From contig NZ_CP092123.1 in assembly GCF_022343685.1 (NCBI RefSeq), positions 496,001 to 560,000 on the forward strand: 64,000 nucleotides of DNA. The letters are read 5' to 3'. This stretch comes from Marinobacterium sediminicola (GTDB lineage: Bacteria > Pseudomonadota > Gammaproteobacteria > Pseudomonadales > Balneatricaceae). A program made the position numbers and the translations under genes. The notes below the pieces were generated by a model, which searched no databases, was not told the DNA's origin, and saw nothing but the letters and a program-made list of their open reading frames with translations. Below, in pieces: positions 42,780 through 51,066 of this stretch (position 1 is the first letter of the stretch; each line of letters begins with the position of its first letter).

Positions 42780-42856
42780 GCGCCCGTAGCTCAGCTGGAT
42801 AGAGTACCTGGCTACGAACCAGGCGGTCAGAGGTTCGAATCCTCTCGGGCGCGCCA
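42780..42856 (+). tRNA. tRNA-Arg (anticodon ACG), copy 3
   Basis: Identical to copies 1 and 2; the spacer after copy 2 is 21 nt and unlike the first spacer. The E. coli locus argQZYV has the same tandem design. Confidence 0.98.
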
Positions 42857-42926
42857 TCCCCTTTCTGATTATTTCCATCATCGTAAGCCGGGCGTTTCGT
42901 CTGATTTCCATCAATCCGGAACTACT

Positions 42927-44387
42927 ATGAAATTCATTGCCAAGCTGTTTCCTGAAATCACGATCAAGAGCCGTCCTGTTCGCCGTCGTCTCATCCAGCG
43001 CCTGCAGAGCAACCTGCAGATATTGCTCAAACGCCTTGATGAGGATATCAAGGTCAGTGGCTTCTGGGACAAGGTCGAAGTGAGCTTCCAGGGACAGAAT
43101 GATGAGCTTGGCCGTCAGATTGTGGACGAGATGCAGCGTGTACCGGGTATTCAGAACTTTCTGGAAGTCCAGGAATATCCGCTGGTCGACTTTGACAATG
43201 CCTTCCAGCTGACCCGTGAGGCTTATGCGGAACGTCTGAAGGGCAAAACCTTCAAGGTGCGCGTCAAACGTACCGGTCAACATGATTTTACCTCTGTGGA
43301 GCTGGAGCGCTATATCGGTGGCGGTTTGCGCGAGCATACCGAGGCTGCTGGTGTTGATGTGCGCAACCCTGATGTGTGGGTCGATCTCGAAGTACGTGAC
43401 AACACGCTTTTCGTGGTGACGGCGATACACAAGGGGCTGGGCGGTTATCCTTTGGGTACACAGGAAGACGTATTGTCACTGATTTCGGGTGGCTTCGATT
43501 CTGTCGTAGCGTCCTACATGACCATGCGCCGTGGCAGCAAGACCCATTTCCTGTTTTTCAATTTGGGCGGTCATGCACATGAAATCGGCGTCAAGCAGGT
43601 CGCGCTATATCTGTGGAAGCGTTACGGCGCCTCAGCGAGGGTCAAATTCATCACCGTGCCTTTCGAAGAGGTGGTGGGCGAAATCCTCCAGTCGGTGCAT
43701 CACTCTCACATGGGGGTAGTGCTCAAGCGTATGATGATGCGTGCCGCTGACAAGGTGGCAGACCGTATGCAGCTCAACGCCATCGTTACTGGTGAAAGCG
43801 TCGCGCAGGTTTCTAGCCAAACACTGCCTAACCTGCGTCTGATCGATGAAAGTTGCGAGCATCTGGTGTTGCGTCCTCTGGTGACCATGGATAAGCCGGA
43901 GATCATCGATATCTCGCGCCAGATCGGTGCCTTCGACTTTGCCAGTGCCATGCCGGAGTACTGTGGGGTTATTTCCGATAAGCCGACAACGCATGCTCGC
44001 CGTGAGCGGGTCGAAGCGGAAGAAAGTAATTTTGATTTCGAGACGCTGGAGCGCGCCCTTGAGCAGGCTGAGGTGATTCGGATTGATGATATTGTGGAAA
44101 ATCATAATATCAATTCTGAGATTGAGGCGATGACCCGTGTTGCTGACAATCAGACGCTGGTCGATATCCGTCCGCCACGGGAACAGGAACGTAAGCCGCT
44201 GAATATGCCTGGCTGTGATGTTCGTATCATTCCGTTTTATCAGCTGGAAACCGAGTTTCCGACATTGCCCGAGGAGCGGGAATACCTGCTCTACTGCGAT
44301 AAGGGTGTAATGTCACAGATGCATGCGCAGCATCTGCACGAGTTGGGTTACAACAACGTCAAAGTCTTCCGTCCAGCCACTCGATGA
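42927..44387 (+). CDS. thiI: tRNA 4-thiouridine synthase / thiamine sulfur carrier ThiI
   Basis: 486 aa. ThiI makes s4U8 in tRNA, a near-UV sensor, and passes sulfur to ThiS. A THUMP domain (about 60-165) precedes the PP-loop LISGGFDSVVAS near 190. The Cys of MPEYCGVIS near 350 and the C-terminal rhodanese domain (about 405-486) with LYCDKGVMS supply the disulfide/persulfide chemistry. The rhodanese extension is typical of the Enterobacteria/Pseudomonas form. A terminator overlaps its stop. Confidence 0.97.
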   Translation: MKFIAKLFPEITIKSRPVRRRLIQRLQSNLQILLKRLDEDIKVSGFWDKVEVSFQGQNDELGRQIVDEMQRVPGIQNFLEVQEYPLVDFDNAFQLTREAYAERLKGKTFKVRVKRTGQHDFTSVELERYIGGGLREHTEAAGVDVRNPDVWVDLEVRDNTLFVVTAIHKGLGGYPLGTQEDVLSLISGGFDSVVASYMTMRRGSKTHFLFFNLGGHAHEIGVKQVALYLWKRYGASARVKFITVPFEEVVGEILQSVHHSHMGVVLKRMMMRAADKVADRMQLNAIVTGESVAQVSSQTLPNLRLIDESCEHLVLRPLVTMDKPEIIDISRQIGAFDFASAMPEYCGVISDKPTTHARRERVEAEESNFDFETLERALEQAEVIRIDDIVENHNINSEIEAMTRVADNQTLVDIRPPREQERKPLNMPGCDVRIIPFYQLETEFPTLPEEREYLLYCDKGVMSQMHAQHLHELGYNNVKVFRPATR

Positions 44388-44400
44388 GTGGCTTTTTTTT
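44375..44400 (+). terminator. Intrinsic terminator overlapping the thiI stop
   Basis: AGCCACTC and GAGTGGCT flank GAT, followed by seven T. Confidence 0.9.
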
Positions 44401-44466
44401 GTGTCGAATTTGTAAATTAGCCAAAAGGCTAAGTGTCATTGTTGCATTAATGAAACACCTCTGCGT

Positions 44467-44480
44467 TAATGTCGACATTA
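44467..44480. promoter_or_regulatory. Palindromic operator candidate 1 (oad)
   Basis: TAATGTCGACATTA is a perfect 14-bp palindrome. Its centre lies 61 bp from the next one. The ATTGT/ACAAT-type half-site resembles operators of FCD-class GntR repressors; the regulator is unknown. Confidence 0.4.
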
Positions 44481-44527
44481 TTGTCGCAAAATAAGCTTGA
44501 AGCTGTATGAAATGTAAAAAAATTACA

Positions 44528-44541
44528 GATTGTCGACAATC
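44528..44541. promoter_or_regulatory. Palindromic operator candidate 2 (oad)
   Basis: GATTGTCGACAATC is a perfect 14-bp palindrome ending one base before the TTGCAA -35 candidate, so a bound protein could block or recruit polymerase. Confidence 0.45.
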
Positions 44542-44735
44542 TTGCAATTGCCCCCTTGGTTTGCGTTAGAATAGATTCGTTCGATCATGGGGCATCTGCT
44601 GATAGCTATTTGCAGTCAAACCTCATAGTCTGGACATCCGTCTGTCGTCCCGGCTCTGAAACCAGGAGAGCTGAGTGCGGCCAAAAGCCGCCGGCAGGCC
44701 CCAGGGTTTAGAATTACAACAGGAGCACCCACAAG

Positions 44736-44981
44736 ATGGATAATCTGTTCTCGGAAGGCCTCACTCTTATGGCCTTCGGCATGGGTTTCGTCTTCGTCTT
44801 TCTGACGTTGCTGGTGTTTGCCACTGGCATCATGTCGCGGTTGGCTACACGCTATCTGCCTGAGCCGGTAGCCAAGGCGCCCAAAGCCCGTCCCCAGCCT
44901 GCGGCTGCAGGGGCAAGTGCCAACAACGACGAATTAGTCGCGGCCATCACGGCAGCGGTACACAAGTACCGTTCCAAGTGA
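44736..44981 (+). CDS. oadG: Oxaloacetate decarboxylase gamma subunit
   Basis: 81 aa. One N-terminal membrane helix (about 12-34, FGMGFVFVFLTLLVFATGIM) is followed by a Pro/Ala-rich linker and a short C-terminal helix (ELVAAITAAVHKYR). OadG assembles the Na+-pumping complex and binds zinc near its C-terminus in known enzymes. First gene of oadGAB. Confidence 0.93.
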   Translation: MDNLFSEGLTLMAFGMGFVFVFLTLLVFATGIMSRLATRYLPEPVAKAPKARPQPAAAGASANNDELVAAITAAVHKYRSK

Positions 44982-45021
44982 TGCGGTGAATAACAAGAAA
45001 TCTGAAAGGAAAGGCTAACTC

Positions 45022-46806
45022 ATGTCAGACGTAAAAAAACCGCTAGGCATTACCGACGTCGTTCTGCGTGATGCGCATCAGTCTCTGTTTGCGACCCGTC
45101 TGCGACTCGACGATATGCTGCCGATTGCCGAAAAGCTGGATAAAATCGGCTTTTGGTCCCTTGAAAGCTGGGGTGGTGCCACCTTCGACTCCTGTATCCG
45201 TTACCTGGGTGAAGATCCCTGGACTCGCATTCGTGAACTGAAAGCGGTCATGCCCAACACCAAGCAGCAGATGCTGCTGCGCGGCCAGAACCTGCTGGGC
45301 TACCGCCACTATGCTGACGATGTTGTCGACAAGTTCGTCGAGCGCGCAGCGACCAATGGCGTAGATGTGTTCCGTATCTTCGACGCCATGAACGATCCGC
45401 GTAACCTGGAGCGAGCCATCAAGGCAGTCAAGAACTGTGGCAAGCACGCTCAGGGCACTATTTCCTACACCACCAGCCCGGTTCACACCATCGAGACTTG
45501 GGTCGATTACGCCAAGACTCTGGAAGACCTGGGGGCCGATTCCATTGCGATCAAGGATATGTCCGGCATTCTGACGCCGTACAATGCCTTTGACCTGATC
45601 TCCCGCCTGAAGGCTCAGACCGGCCTGGAAGTTCAGTTCCATGCCCACGCCACTGCGGGTCTCTCTGACATGACGATCCTGAAAGCTGTAGAAGCGGGTG
45701 TGGATCGTGTCGATACTGCCATTTCCTCCATGTCCATGACCTACGGTCACACTGCGACTGAATCGGTTGTGGCCGCGCTTGCGGGTACCGATCGTGATAC
45801 CGGTCTTGACCTGAAGGCGCTGGAAGAAATTGCCGCGTACTTCCGTGAAGTCCGGAAGAAGTATGCCAAGTTTGAAGGTTCCCTGCGTGGTACCGATTCC
45901 CGCATCCTGGTTGCTCAGGTGCCAGGTGGTATGCTGACCAACATGGAAAGCCAGCTCAAGGAACAGGGCGCCGCCGACAAGTTCGACGAAGTACTGGCCG
46001 AGATTCCGCGTGTGCGTGAAGACCTGGGCTATATCCCTCTGGTAACCCCGACGTCCCAGATTGTGGGTACTCAGGCGGTTATCAACGTGCTGATGGGCGA
46101 GCGTTACAAGACTATCTCCAAGGAAGTACAGGGCATCCTGAAGGGTGAGTATGGTGCTGCACCGGCACCTTACAATGCTGAGCTTCAGGCCCGTGTACTC
46201 GAAGGCAAGGAGCCTCTGACCTGCCGTCCTGCTGACCAGTTGCAGCCTGAAGTCGAAAAGCTGACCGCTGAGCTGAAGCAGATTGCCAGTGAAAAGGACA
46301 TCAATCTTGAGCAGGGTGACAAGGAGATCGATGACGTTCTGACCTACGCTCTGTTCCCGCAGATTGGCCTGAAGTTCCTGGAAAACCGCGGTAATCCCGA
46401 CGCATTTGAACCTGTACCGACTCTTGAGGACGCAAAACCCATGGCAACCAAGAAAAACAACGGACCTGAAGTTTATACCATCAATGTCAACGGCCAGAAC
46501 TACGTGGTTCAGGTGACCGAAGGTGGTGATGTTTCCTCTATCCAGTCAGCTCCTGCCGCAGCTCCGGCAGTTGCAGCTCCTGCAGCTGGCTCCGGTGAGC
46601 CGGTTCCTGCACCGCTGGCAGGTAACATCTGGAAAGTACAGGTGGCTGCTGGTCAGGCCGTACAGGAAGGTGATGTCCTGGTCATTCTGGAAGCGATGAA
46701 GATGGAAACTGAAGTGCGTGCAGCGCGTGCCGGCACCATCGTCTCTGTTGATGTCAAAGAGGGCGACGCCGTACAGGTCGGCGACTCTCTGGTGACCCTG
46801 GCCTAA
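45022..46806 (+). CDS. oadA: Oxaloacetate decarboxylase alpha subunit (biotin carboxyltransferase)
   Basis: 594 aa. The carboxyltransferase TIM barrel (about 1-450) begins [17 protein letters not shown] and has the metal site HAHATAG. A Pro/Ala-rich linker (about 510-530) leads to the biotinyl domain with the attachment lysine in [10 protein letters not shown]. It transfers CO2 from oxaloacetate to biotin, which OadB then decarboxylates while pumping Na+. SD AAGGAAAGG is strong. Confidence 0.97.
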   Translation: MSDVKKPLGITDVVLRDAHQSLFATRLRLDDMLPIAEKLDKIGFWSLESWGGATFDSCIRYLGEDPWTRIRELKAVMPNTKQQMLLRGQNLLGYRHYADDVVDKFVERAATNGVDVFRIFDAMNDPRNLERAIKAVKNCGKHAQGTISYTTSPVHTIETWVDYAKTLEDLGADSIAIKDMSGILTPYNAFDLISRLKAQTGLEVQFHAHATAGLSDMTILKAVEAGVDRVDTAISSMSMTYGHTATESVVAALAGTDRDTGLDLKALEEIAAYFREVRKKYAKFEGSLRGTDSRILVAQVPGGMLTNMESQLKEQGAADKFDEVLAEIPRVREDLGYIPLVTPTSQIVGTQAVINVLMGERYKTISKEVQGILKGEYGAAPAPYNAELQARVLEGKEPLTCRPADQLQPEVEKLTAELKQIASEKDINLEQGDKEIDDVLTYALFPQIGLKFLENRGNPDAFEPVPTLEDAKPMATKKNNGPEVYTINVNGQNYVVQVTEGGDVSSIQSAPAAAPAVAAPAAGSGEPVPAPLAGNIWKVQVAAGQAVQEGDVLVILEAMKMETEVRAARAGTIVSVDVKEGDAVQVGDSLVTLA

Positions 46807-46817
46807 GGTAACGCCGC

Positions 46818-48119
46818 ATGGAAAAGCTACTTGATCTATGGCAGGCATCGGGGATTTACAATATCTCCTTCGGCCAGCTGACGATGATGATCATCGGCCT
46901 GGTGTTGCTCTACCTTGCGATCCGCAAGAACTTCGAGCCGCTCCTGCTGGTTCCGATCGGCTTCGGCGGTATTCTGGCGAACATCCCTGAAGCGGGTCTG
47001 GCAATGTCGGCGGTGGAAAATGCGATCCATTTTGCCAAGCCGGAAGTGTTGCAGGCCCTGGCAAATGTTCTGGGTGTGAATGGCACTGATGCGCATGAAT
47101 TGGCACACGTGTATCACAACTCCAACGCCAGCACCCATGCGGCAGCTGCGTTGGTTGCTCAGGATGCCGGTTACAGCAATGGCATGCTGTATAACTTCTA
47201 TACCATCGCCATTGCCTCGGGTGCTGCACCGCTGCTGATCTTCATGGGCGTGGGTGCAATGACCGACTTCGGTCCGCTGCTGGCCAACCCGAAGACCCTG
47301 TTCCTGGGGGCGGCAGCACAGTTCGGTATCTTCGCGACTGTGCTTGGCGCTGTCGGTTTGACTAGTCTGGGTCTCATGGACTTCAGCATTCAGGATGCGG
47401 CAGCCATCGGTATCATCGGTGGTGCGGACGGCCCGACGGCTATCTATGTAGCCAGCATGCTGGCACCGCATCTGCTGGGTGCAATCGCGGTAGCAGCCTA
47501 CTCCTACATGGCGCTGGTACCGCTGATCCAGCCGCCGATCATGCGTGCGCTGACCACTGAAGCCGAGCGCAAGATCAGCATGAGCCAGCTGCGTCACGTG
47601 TCCAAAATCGAAAAGATCATGTTCCCGATCCTGCTGTTGATCCTGGTAGCGCTGCTGCTGCCGGATGCTGCACCGCTGTTGGGTATGTTCTGCTTTGGTA
47701 ACCTGATGCGGGAGTGTGGTGTAGTTGATCGTCTGAGTGACACCGCTCAGAACGCACTGATCAACATCGTGACCATCTTCCTCGGCCTGTCCGTGGGCTC
47801 CAAGCTGTCTGCCGACAAGTTCCTGGATGTACAGACCCTGGGCATTCTGGTGCTGGGTATTGTCGCCTTCGGTATTGGCACTGCGGCTGGTGTATTGATG
47901 GCTAAATTGCTGAACAAACTGGAAGGTGGCAATGCCATCAACCCGTTGATCGGCTCGGCTGGCGTATCCGCTGTTCCCATGGCGGCCCGCGTCTCCAATA
48001 AACTGGGTCTGGAAGCCAACCCGCAGAACTTCCTGCTGATGCATGCCATGGGTCCGAACGTGGCTGGCGTAATTGGCTCGGCGGTTGCGGCTGGTGTGAT
48101 GATCAAGTTTGTAGGCTGA
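46818..48119 (+). CDS. oadB: Oxaloacetate decarboxylase beta subunit (Na+ pump)
   Basis: 433 aa, with about nine to eleven hydrophobic helices. The conserved [15 protein letters not shown] and, around the Na+-coupling Asp, [14 protein letters not shown] are present, as is [16 protein letters not shown] further on. It decarboxylates carboxybiotin and exports Na+. The operon links pyruvate/oxaloacetate metabolism to a sodium gradient, in keeping with a marine cell. Confidence 0.97.
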   Translation: MEKLLDLWQASGIYNISFGQLTMMIIGLVLLYLAIRKNFEPLLLVPIGFGGILANIPEAGLAMSAVENAIHFAKPEVLQALANVLGVNGTDAHELAHVYHNSNASTHAAAALVAQDAGYSNGMLYNFYTIAIASGAAPLLIFMGVGAMTDFGPLLANPKTLFLGAAAQFGIFATVLGAVGLTSLGLMDFSIQDAAAIGIIGGADGPTAIYVASMLAPHLLGAIAVAAYSYMALVPLIQPPIMRALTTEAERKISMSQLRHVSKIEKIMFPILLLILVALLLPDAAPLLGMFCFGNLMRECGVVDRLSDTAQNALINIVTIFLGLSVGSKLSADKFLDVQTLGILVLGIVAFGIGTAAGVLMAKLLNKLEGGNAINPLIGSAGVSAVPMAARVSNKLGLEANPQNFLLMHAMGPNVAGVIGSAVAAGVMIKFVG

Positions 48120-48138
48120 TTCTCAAGCCGTTCCAAAT

Positions 48139-48167
48139 GAAAACGGAGCCTCAGGGCTCCGTTTTTT
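48139..48167 (+). terminator. Intrinsic terminator after oadB
   Basis: ACGGAGCC and GGCTCCGT flank TCAG, followed by six T, about 20 bp after the stop. Confidence 0.9.
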
Positions 48168-48227
48168 GTTGGCTGTTTTCCTCAGTTGCACAGTGAGGAT
48201 GCTATTCGTCCGAATGAACGGACCGGT

Positions 48228-49151
48228 TCAGAAACCGGCCAGGACTTCCAGATGAGCCTGGACGCTGAAAGCGAGCGGCACCGGGTTATATCCCCCCTCG
48301 AGCACGGAAACAATGCGACCGCCACAGTGCTCATCGGCAAACTGCTTGATTACCTGAGTGACTTTTCGATAGTCCTCTTCTTCCAGGTTCAGGTCGGCCA
48401 TCGGGTCTTCCTTGTGAGCATCAAAGCCGGCCGATATGAAAATCATGTCAGGGCGGTGCTCGTGTAATGCCGGCAGCCATTTTTCCTCGATCGCACGATG
48501 GAATACATGAGGTTCTGTATGTGCCGCGATGGGGCAGTTGACGATATTGGGGCGGTCGATCTCGTGATAGCGTTCAGGGTAGTAGGGGTGCTGGAAGGTT
48601 GAGCACACAAGTACCTCGGGGCGGTCCTTGAAAATATCCACCGTACCGTTGCAGTGGTGAACGTCAAAATCCAGAATGGCAACTTTCTGAATCCCGGGTT
48701 GCAGCAGTGCGTGAGCGGCACCTATGGCGACGTTGTTGTAGAGGCAAAAACCCATCGCGAGGTTGTATTCCGCATGATGGCCGGGAGGCCGTACCGCACA
48801 GAAGGCGTTATTGGCCTTGCCGGCCAGTACACGGTTGGTCGCAAGGATAACACCACCGGCCGCAAGGCTCGCGGCATGCAGCGAGTCCGGGCAGAGTGCA
48901 GTATCGTCGTCTGTGTAGTGAACCCCCGACTGTGGCTGCTTGGCTTCCAGCCGCTTGTGGTGCAGCTTGTGGTGTGCCAGTGAGATCTGCTCGTCGGTAA
49001 CGGGCACCGCAGTGACCTGATCCAGTTGGTCGATGAGGCCGGTGCGTTGCAACACCTTGTGAATAGCTGCTAACCGAACTGGGCTCTCCGGATGCTCGGG
49101 GCCCATGTTATGCAGCATGCAGTCCTTGTGTGTAATAAATGCGGTCGTCAT
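48228..49151 (-). CDS. Histone deacetylase family hydrolase
   Basis: 307 aa from the ATG at 49151; an ATG ten codons upstream has no SD. The zinc-hydrolase fold of class II HDAC/acetoin-utilisation/polyamine amidohydrolases is clear: RPPGHHAEYN near 130 with the His-His pair, LDFDVHHCNGT near 170 with the metal-binding Asp and His, and ISAGFDAHKEDPMADL near 250. Bacterial members deacetylate polyamines or proteins; the substrate cannot be read from sequence. It is divergent from the next gene, and its 5' region carries a palindrome like those before oadG. Confidence 0.92.
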   Translation of the reverse strand: MTTAFITHKDCMLHNMGPEHPESPVRLAAIHKVLQRTGLIDQLDQVTAVPVTDEQISLAHHKLHHKRLEAKQPQSGVHYTDDDTALCPDSLHAASLAAGGVILATNRVLAGKANNAFCAVRPPGHHAEYNLAMGFCLYNNVAIGAAHALLQPGIQKVAILDFDVHHCNGTVDIFKDRPEVLVCSTFQHPYYPERYHEIDRPNIVNCPIAAHTEPHVFHRAIEEKWLPALHEHRPDMIFISAGFDAHKEDPMADLNLEEEDYRKVTQVIKQFADEHCGGRIVSVLEGGYNPVPLAFSVQAHLEVLAGF

Positions 49152-49165
49152 AGCGATAGCCTGTT

Positions 49166-49189
49166 CCTCTATTGTCGACATTCTAGAGG
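49166..49189 (-). promoter_or_regulatory. Dyad at the 5' end of the HDAC-like gene
   Basis: ATTGTCGACATT at 49171-49182 shares the TGTCGACA core of the oad palindromes. Outer arms CCTCTA and TAGAGG (49166-49171, 49184-49189) extend it. In the mRNA the same arms could form a hairpin that includes the AGAGGA ribosome site, so control could be at DNA or RNA level. Confidence 0.4.
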
Positions 49190-49260
49190 AAAAAGTAGTG
49201 ACCGAGGCTTAGGCGAAGGTCTTAATTCTTCTTAAACCCTAGTCTCTGTATTGATATTTG

Positions 49261-49361
49261 ACCTCGGTCATGAGTCCTGCGACAAAGGTCCTCTATAGTG
49301 TTCAGACAGCATAGAACTGTCTTTGACGCCGAGCATCGCCCCCGATGCTCGGTGTTTTTTT
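49261..49361 (+). ncRNA. Candidate small RNA with terminator
   Basis: A stretch of about 100 nt contains possible stems GACCT/AGGTC (49261-49265, 49287-49291) and AGACAG/CTGTCT. It ends in a strong intrinsic terminator, CCGAGCATCG/CGATGCTCGG with a CCCC loop (49329-49352) then seven T. No protein frame fits. A weak promoter (TTCTTC and TATTGA, 17 bp apart, 49226-49254) lies upstream, and a separate promoter for the next gene lies downstream. It could instead be an attenuating leader. Confidence 0.35.
49329..49361 (+). terminator. Strong intrinsic terminator upstream of the TPR gene
   Basis: Ten-base-pair perfect stem with CCCC loop and a TG then seven-T tail. No known gene ends just before it on this strand. 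Confidence 0.85.
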
Positions 49362-49385
49362 ATCAGTCTCCCTCTCTTCCTGTGC

Positions 49386-49414
49386 TTCTTGCTGCACCTA
49401 AGGCTCTGTATACT
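49386..49414 (+). promoter_or_regulatory. Probable promoter of the TPR/receiver gene
   Basis: TTCTTG at 49386-49391 and TATACT at 49409-49414 are 17 bp apart, about 50 bp before the GTG start. Confidence 0.5.
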
Positions 49415-49463
49415 GAATACAATTTCCAACAACAGTATCAGACTTGAAGGTGGACCGGCCACG

Positions 49464-51062
49464 GTGGCTTCTCGCAACATCGACTACACCCACAAAAAGG
49501 TTCTGCTGATCGACAGCAGTGGCAACCTGCGCTCGACCATCTTCTACATGTTGCGTGAGCTGGGTGTGCGAAATGTCAAAGCGACGACCGTCAATGAAAA
49601 AGTGCTTCAGCTGATTCAGGAAGAGTCTTTTGACATCATCCTGCTGGGACACAACAGCAGCGATGCTGTCACGGGGCTACAGCTGCTGGAGGAAGCGCGT
49701 TTCCGCGGTTTTATCCGTCCCACTGCTGGCTGGATCTTCATGACCAGTGATGCTTCTCAGGAAGTCGTGTTGCACGCCATCGACAGTCGTCCTGATGATC
49801 TGTTGACGCGCCCCTTTTCCATTGAAGAGTTGAAAAGTCGTTTGGACAACCTGGTACTGCGAAAGGAGGTCATGGCTCCCGTTGAGCAGGCGATCGAGGC
49901 CGGTGATCTTGAAGCGGCTGTTCAGGCCTGTGACGATTTGCCGCGTCAGGATGCCAACCGGGACTATGCTCGTCGTCTGAAGGCCAGTCTGCTGCTACAG
50001 CTCCATCGGCCCGATGAGGCCTATGCTGTCCTTGAGCCCGCATTCTGGCAGACGCCGGACAAGGAACTTGGGCTATGCATGGCTCAGGCACTGGTTGCCA
50101 TGAGGCGATTGGCAGAAGCCCAGGATTTGCTTGAGAGCCTGATTGAACATTACCCTCTGCTGATTGCCGCCTATGACCTCATGGCTCAGGTTTGCGAGCA
50201 GAGTGGGGATCTTGATGGCGCCAGAGAGATGTTGCAGCTGGCGACGTCCAAGGCACCTCTGGGTATTCCCCGGCAGATGGAATTGGGCAGGGTCGCTACG
50301 CAGACCCGGGTGCTGGAATTGGCAGAAGGGGCATACCGTAAATCCATAGCCCTTGGGCGCAACAGTTGCTATCGCTCACCTGAGCCCTACTTGAGGCTGG
50401 CCAATATTCGTCGCTTAGAGATGCAGGGGGCCGACATTCGCCGACAGATCGAGCTCCGCAACGAATTGGATGCACATCTGAATAAGGCCGAGTACAGTTT
50501 TCCGGGGGATGCGGCACTGAAGGTGAGAACGGCCTTGCTGCGTGCCAATGTGGCTCAGGATCTGGGTGAAATGCAGGAGGCCCACAAGTACCGGCAGGAC
50601 GCGGAGCGTCGCAACGCCGAGCTGGATCTACCCCTGCAGCTGGAGCGTGAGTCGTTGATTCTGGCGGGTGATCATGTTCCGGTTCTGGAGCCTGAACCAG
50701 AGGTAGTCGACACGGGCACTCAGCGTGATCAGGGCATGAGTGACAAGGTTAATCGTTTGGGTGTTAAGCACTACCTGGCTGGTAAGCTTTCGCAAGCCAT
50801 ACGTTATTTCGGGCTGGCAATTGAATATGATCCGGGTAATGCTGCGGCACTGTTGAATCTGGCACAGCTGTTTATGGAAGCGGCCAGGGACAGTGACGGC
50901 AAGCGGGAGCAACGCCTGAAAATGGTTGATCGATACCTGCGTCTCACGGAGCGCCTGCCCTTGAATACTGCAGAGACGCTGCGCCAAAGCCAGTTGCGAA
51001 TCTATCGTAAACAGCCACTGGAGGAACTGCCCGGCGGCAGCCTTGGTGTGTTACTGCGCTAG
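49464..51062 (+). CDS. Pseudo-receiver and TPR-repeat protein
   Basis: 532 aa from the GTG at 49464. The frame stays open from a TTG at 49323, but that part runs through a terminator hairpin. Residues 12-130 form a CheY-like receiver (KVLLIDSSGN...FDIILLG...LLTRPF). The phosphate-accepting Asp is Gly62, the acidic pair is Asp17-Ser18 and the conserved Lys is Arg116, so phosphorylation looks impossible. About 130-360 and 440-500 are TPR-like helices (LLQLHRPDEAYAVLEPAF; HYLAGKLSQAIRYFGLAIEYDP). It is probably a protein-docking scaffold. It converges on the photolyase gene with a 4-bp gap. The partner is unknown. Confidence 0.8.
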   Translation: MASRNIDYTHKKVLLIDSSGNLRSTIFYMLRELGVRNVKATTVNEKVLQLIQEESFDIILLGHNSSDAVTGLQLLEEARFRGFIRPTAGWIFMTSDASQEVVLHAIDSRPDDLLTRPFSIEELKSRLDNLVLRKEVMAPVEQAIEAGDLEAAVQACDDLPRQDANRDYARRLKASLLLQLHRPDEAYAVLEPAFWQTPDKELGLCMAQALVAMRRLAEAQDLLESLIEHYPLLIAAYDLMAQVCEQSGDLDGAREMLQLATSKAPLGIPRQMELGRVATQTRVLELAEGAYRKSIALGRNSCYRSPEPYLRLANIRRLEMQGADIRRQIELRNELDAHLNKAEYSFPGDAALKVRTALLRANVAQDLGEMQEAHKYRQDAERRNAELDLPLQLERESLILAGDHVPVLEPEPEVVDTGTQRDQGMSDKVNRLGVKHYLAGKLSQAIRYFGLAIEYDPGNAAALLNLAQLFMEAARDSDGKREQRLKMVDRYLRLTERLPLNTAETLRQSQLRIYRKQPLEELPGGSLGVLLR

Positions 51063-51066
51063 TGTG

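Larger units (their letters stand above)
44401..44735 (+). promoter_or_regulatory. Regulatory region upstream of oadGAB
   Basis: This 335-bp AT-rich stretch has no gene. It holds two 14-bp palindromes with a TGTCGACA core and a promoter candidate, TTGCAA at 44542-44547 and TAGAAT at 44567-44572 (19 bp apart). A long 5' leader of about 155 nt would follow, ending in ACAGGAGCA before oadG. Confidence 0.55.

Noticed and set aside
42553-43430. Repeated ARPRGFEPLTAW-type peptide frames antisense to the tRNAs
   Set aside because: These are translations of the tRNA-Arg genes, a frequent database artefact, not proteins.
46836-48044. 402-codon open frame antisense to oadB, and similar long antisense frames opposite tsf, pyrH, bamA and eno
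   Set aside because: All are antisense shadows of well-identified genes, rich in His/Gln/Arg, with no recognisable domain.
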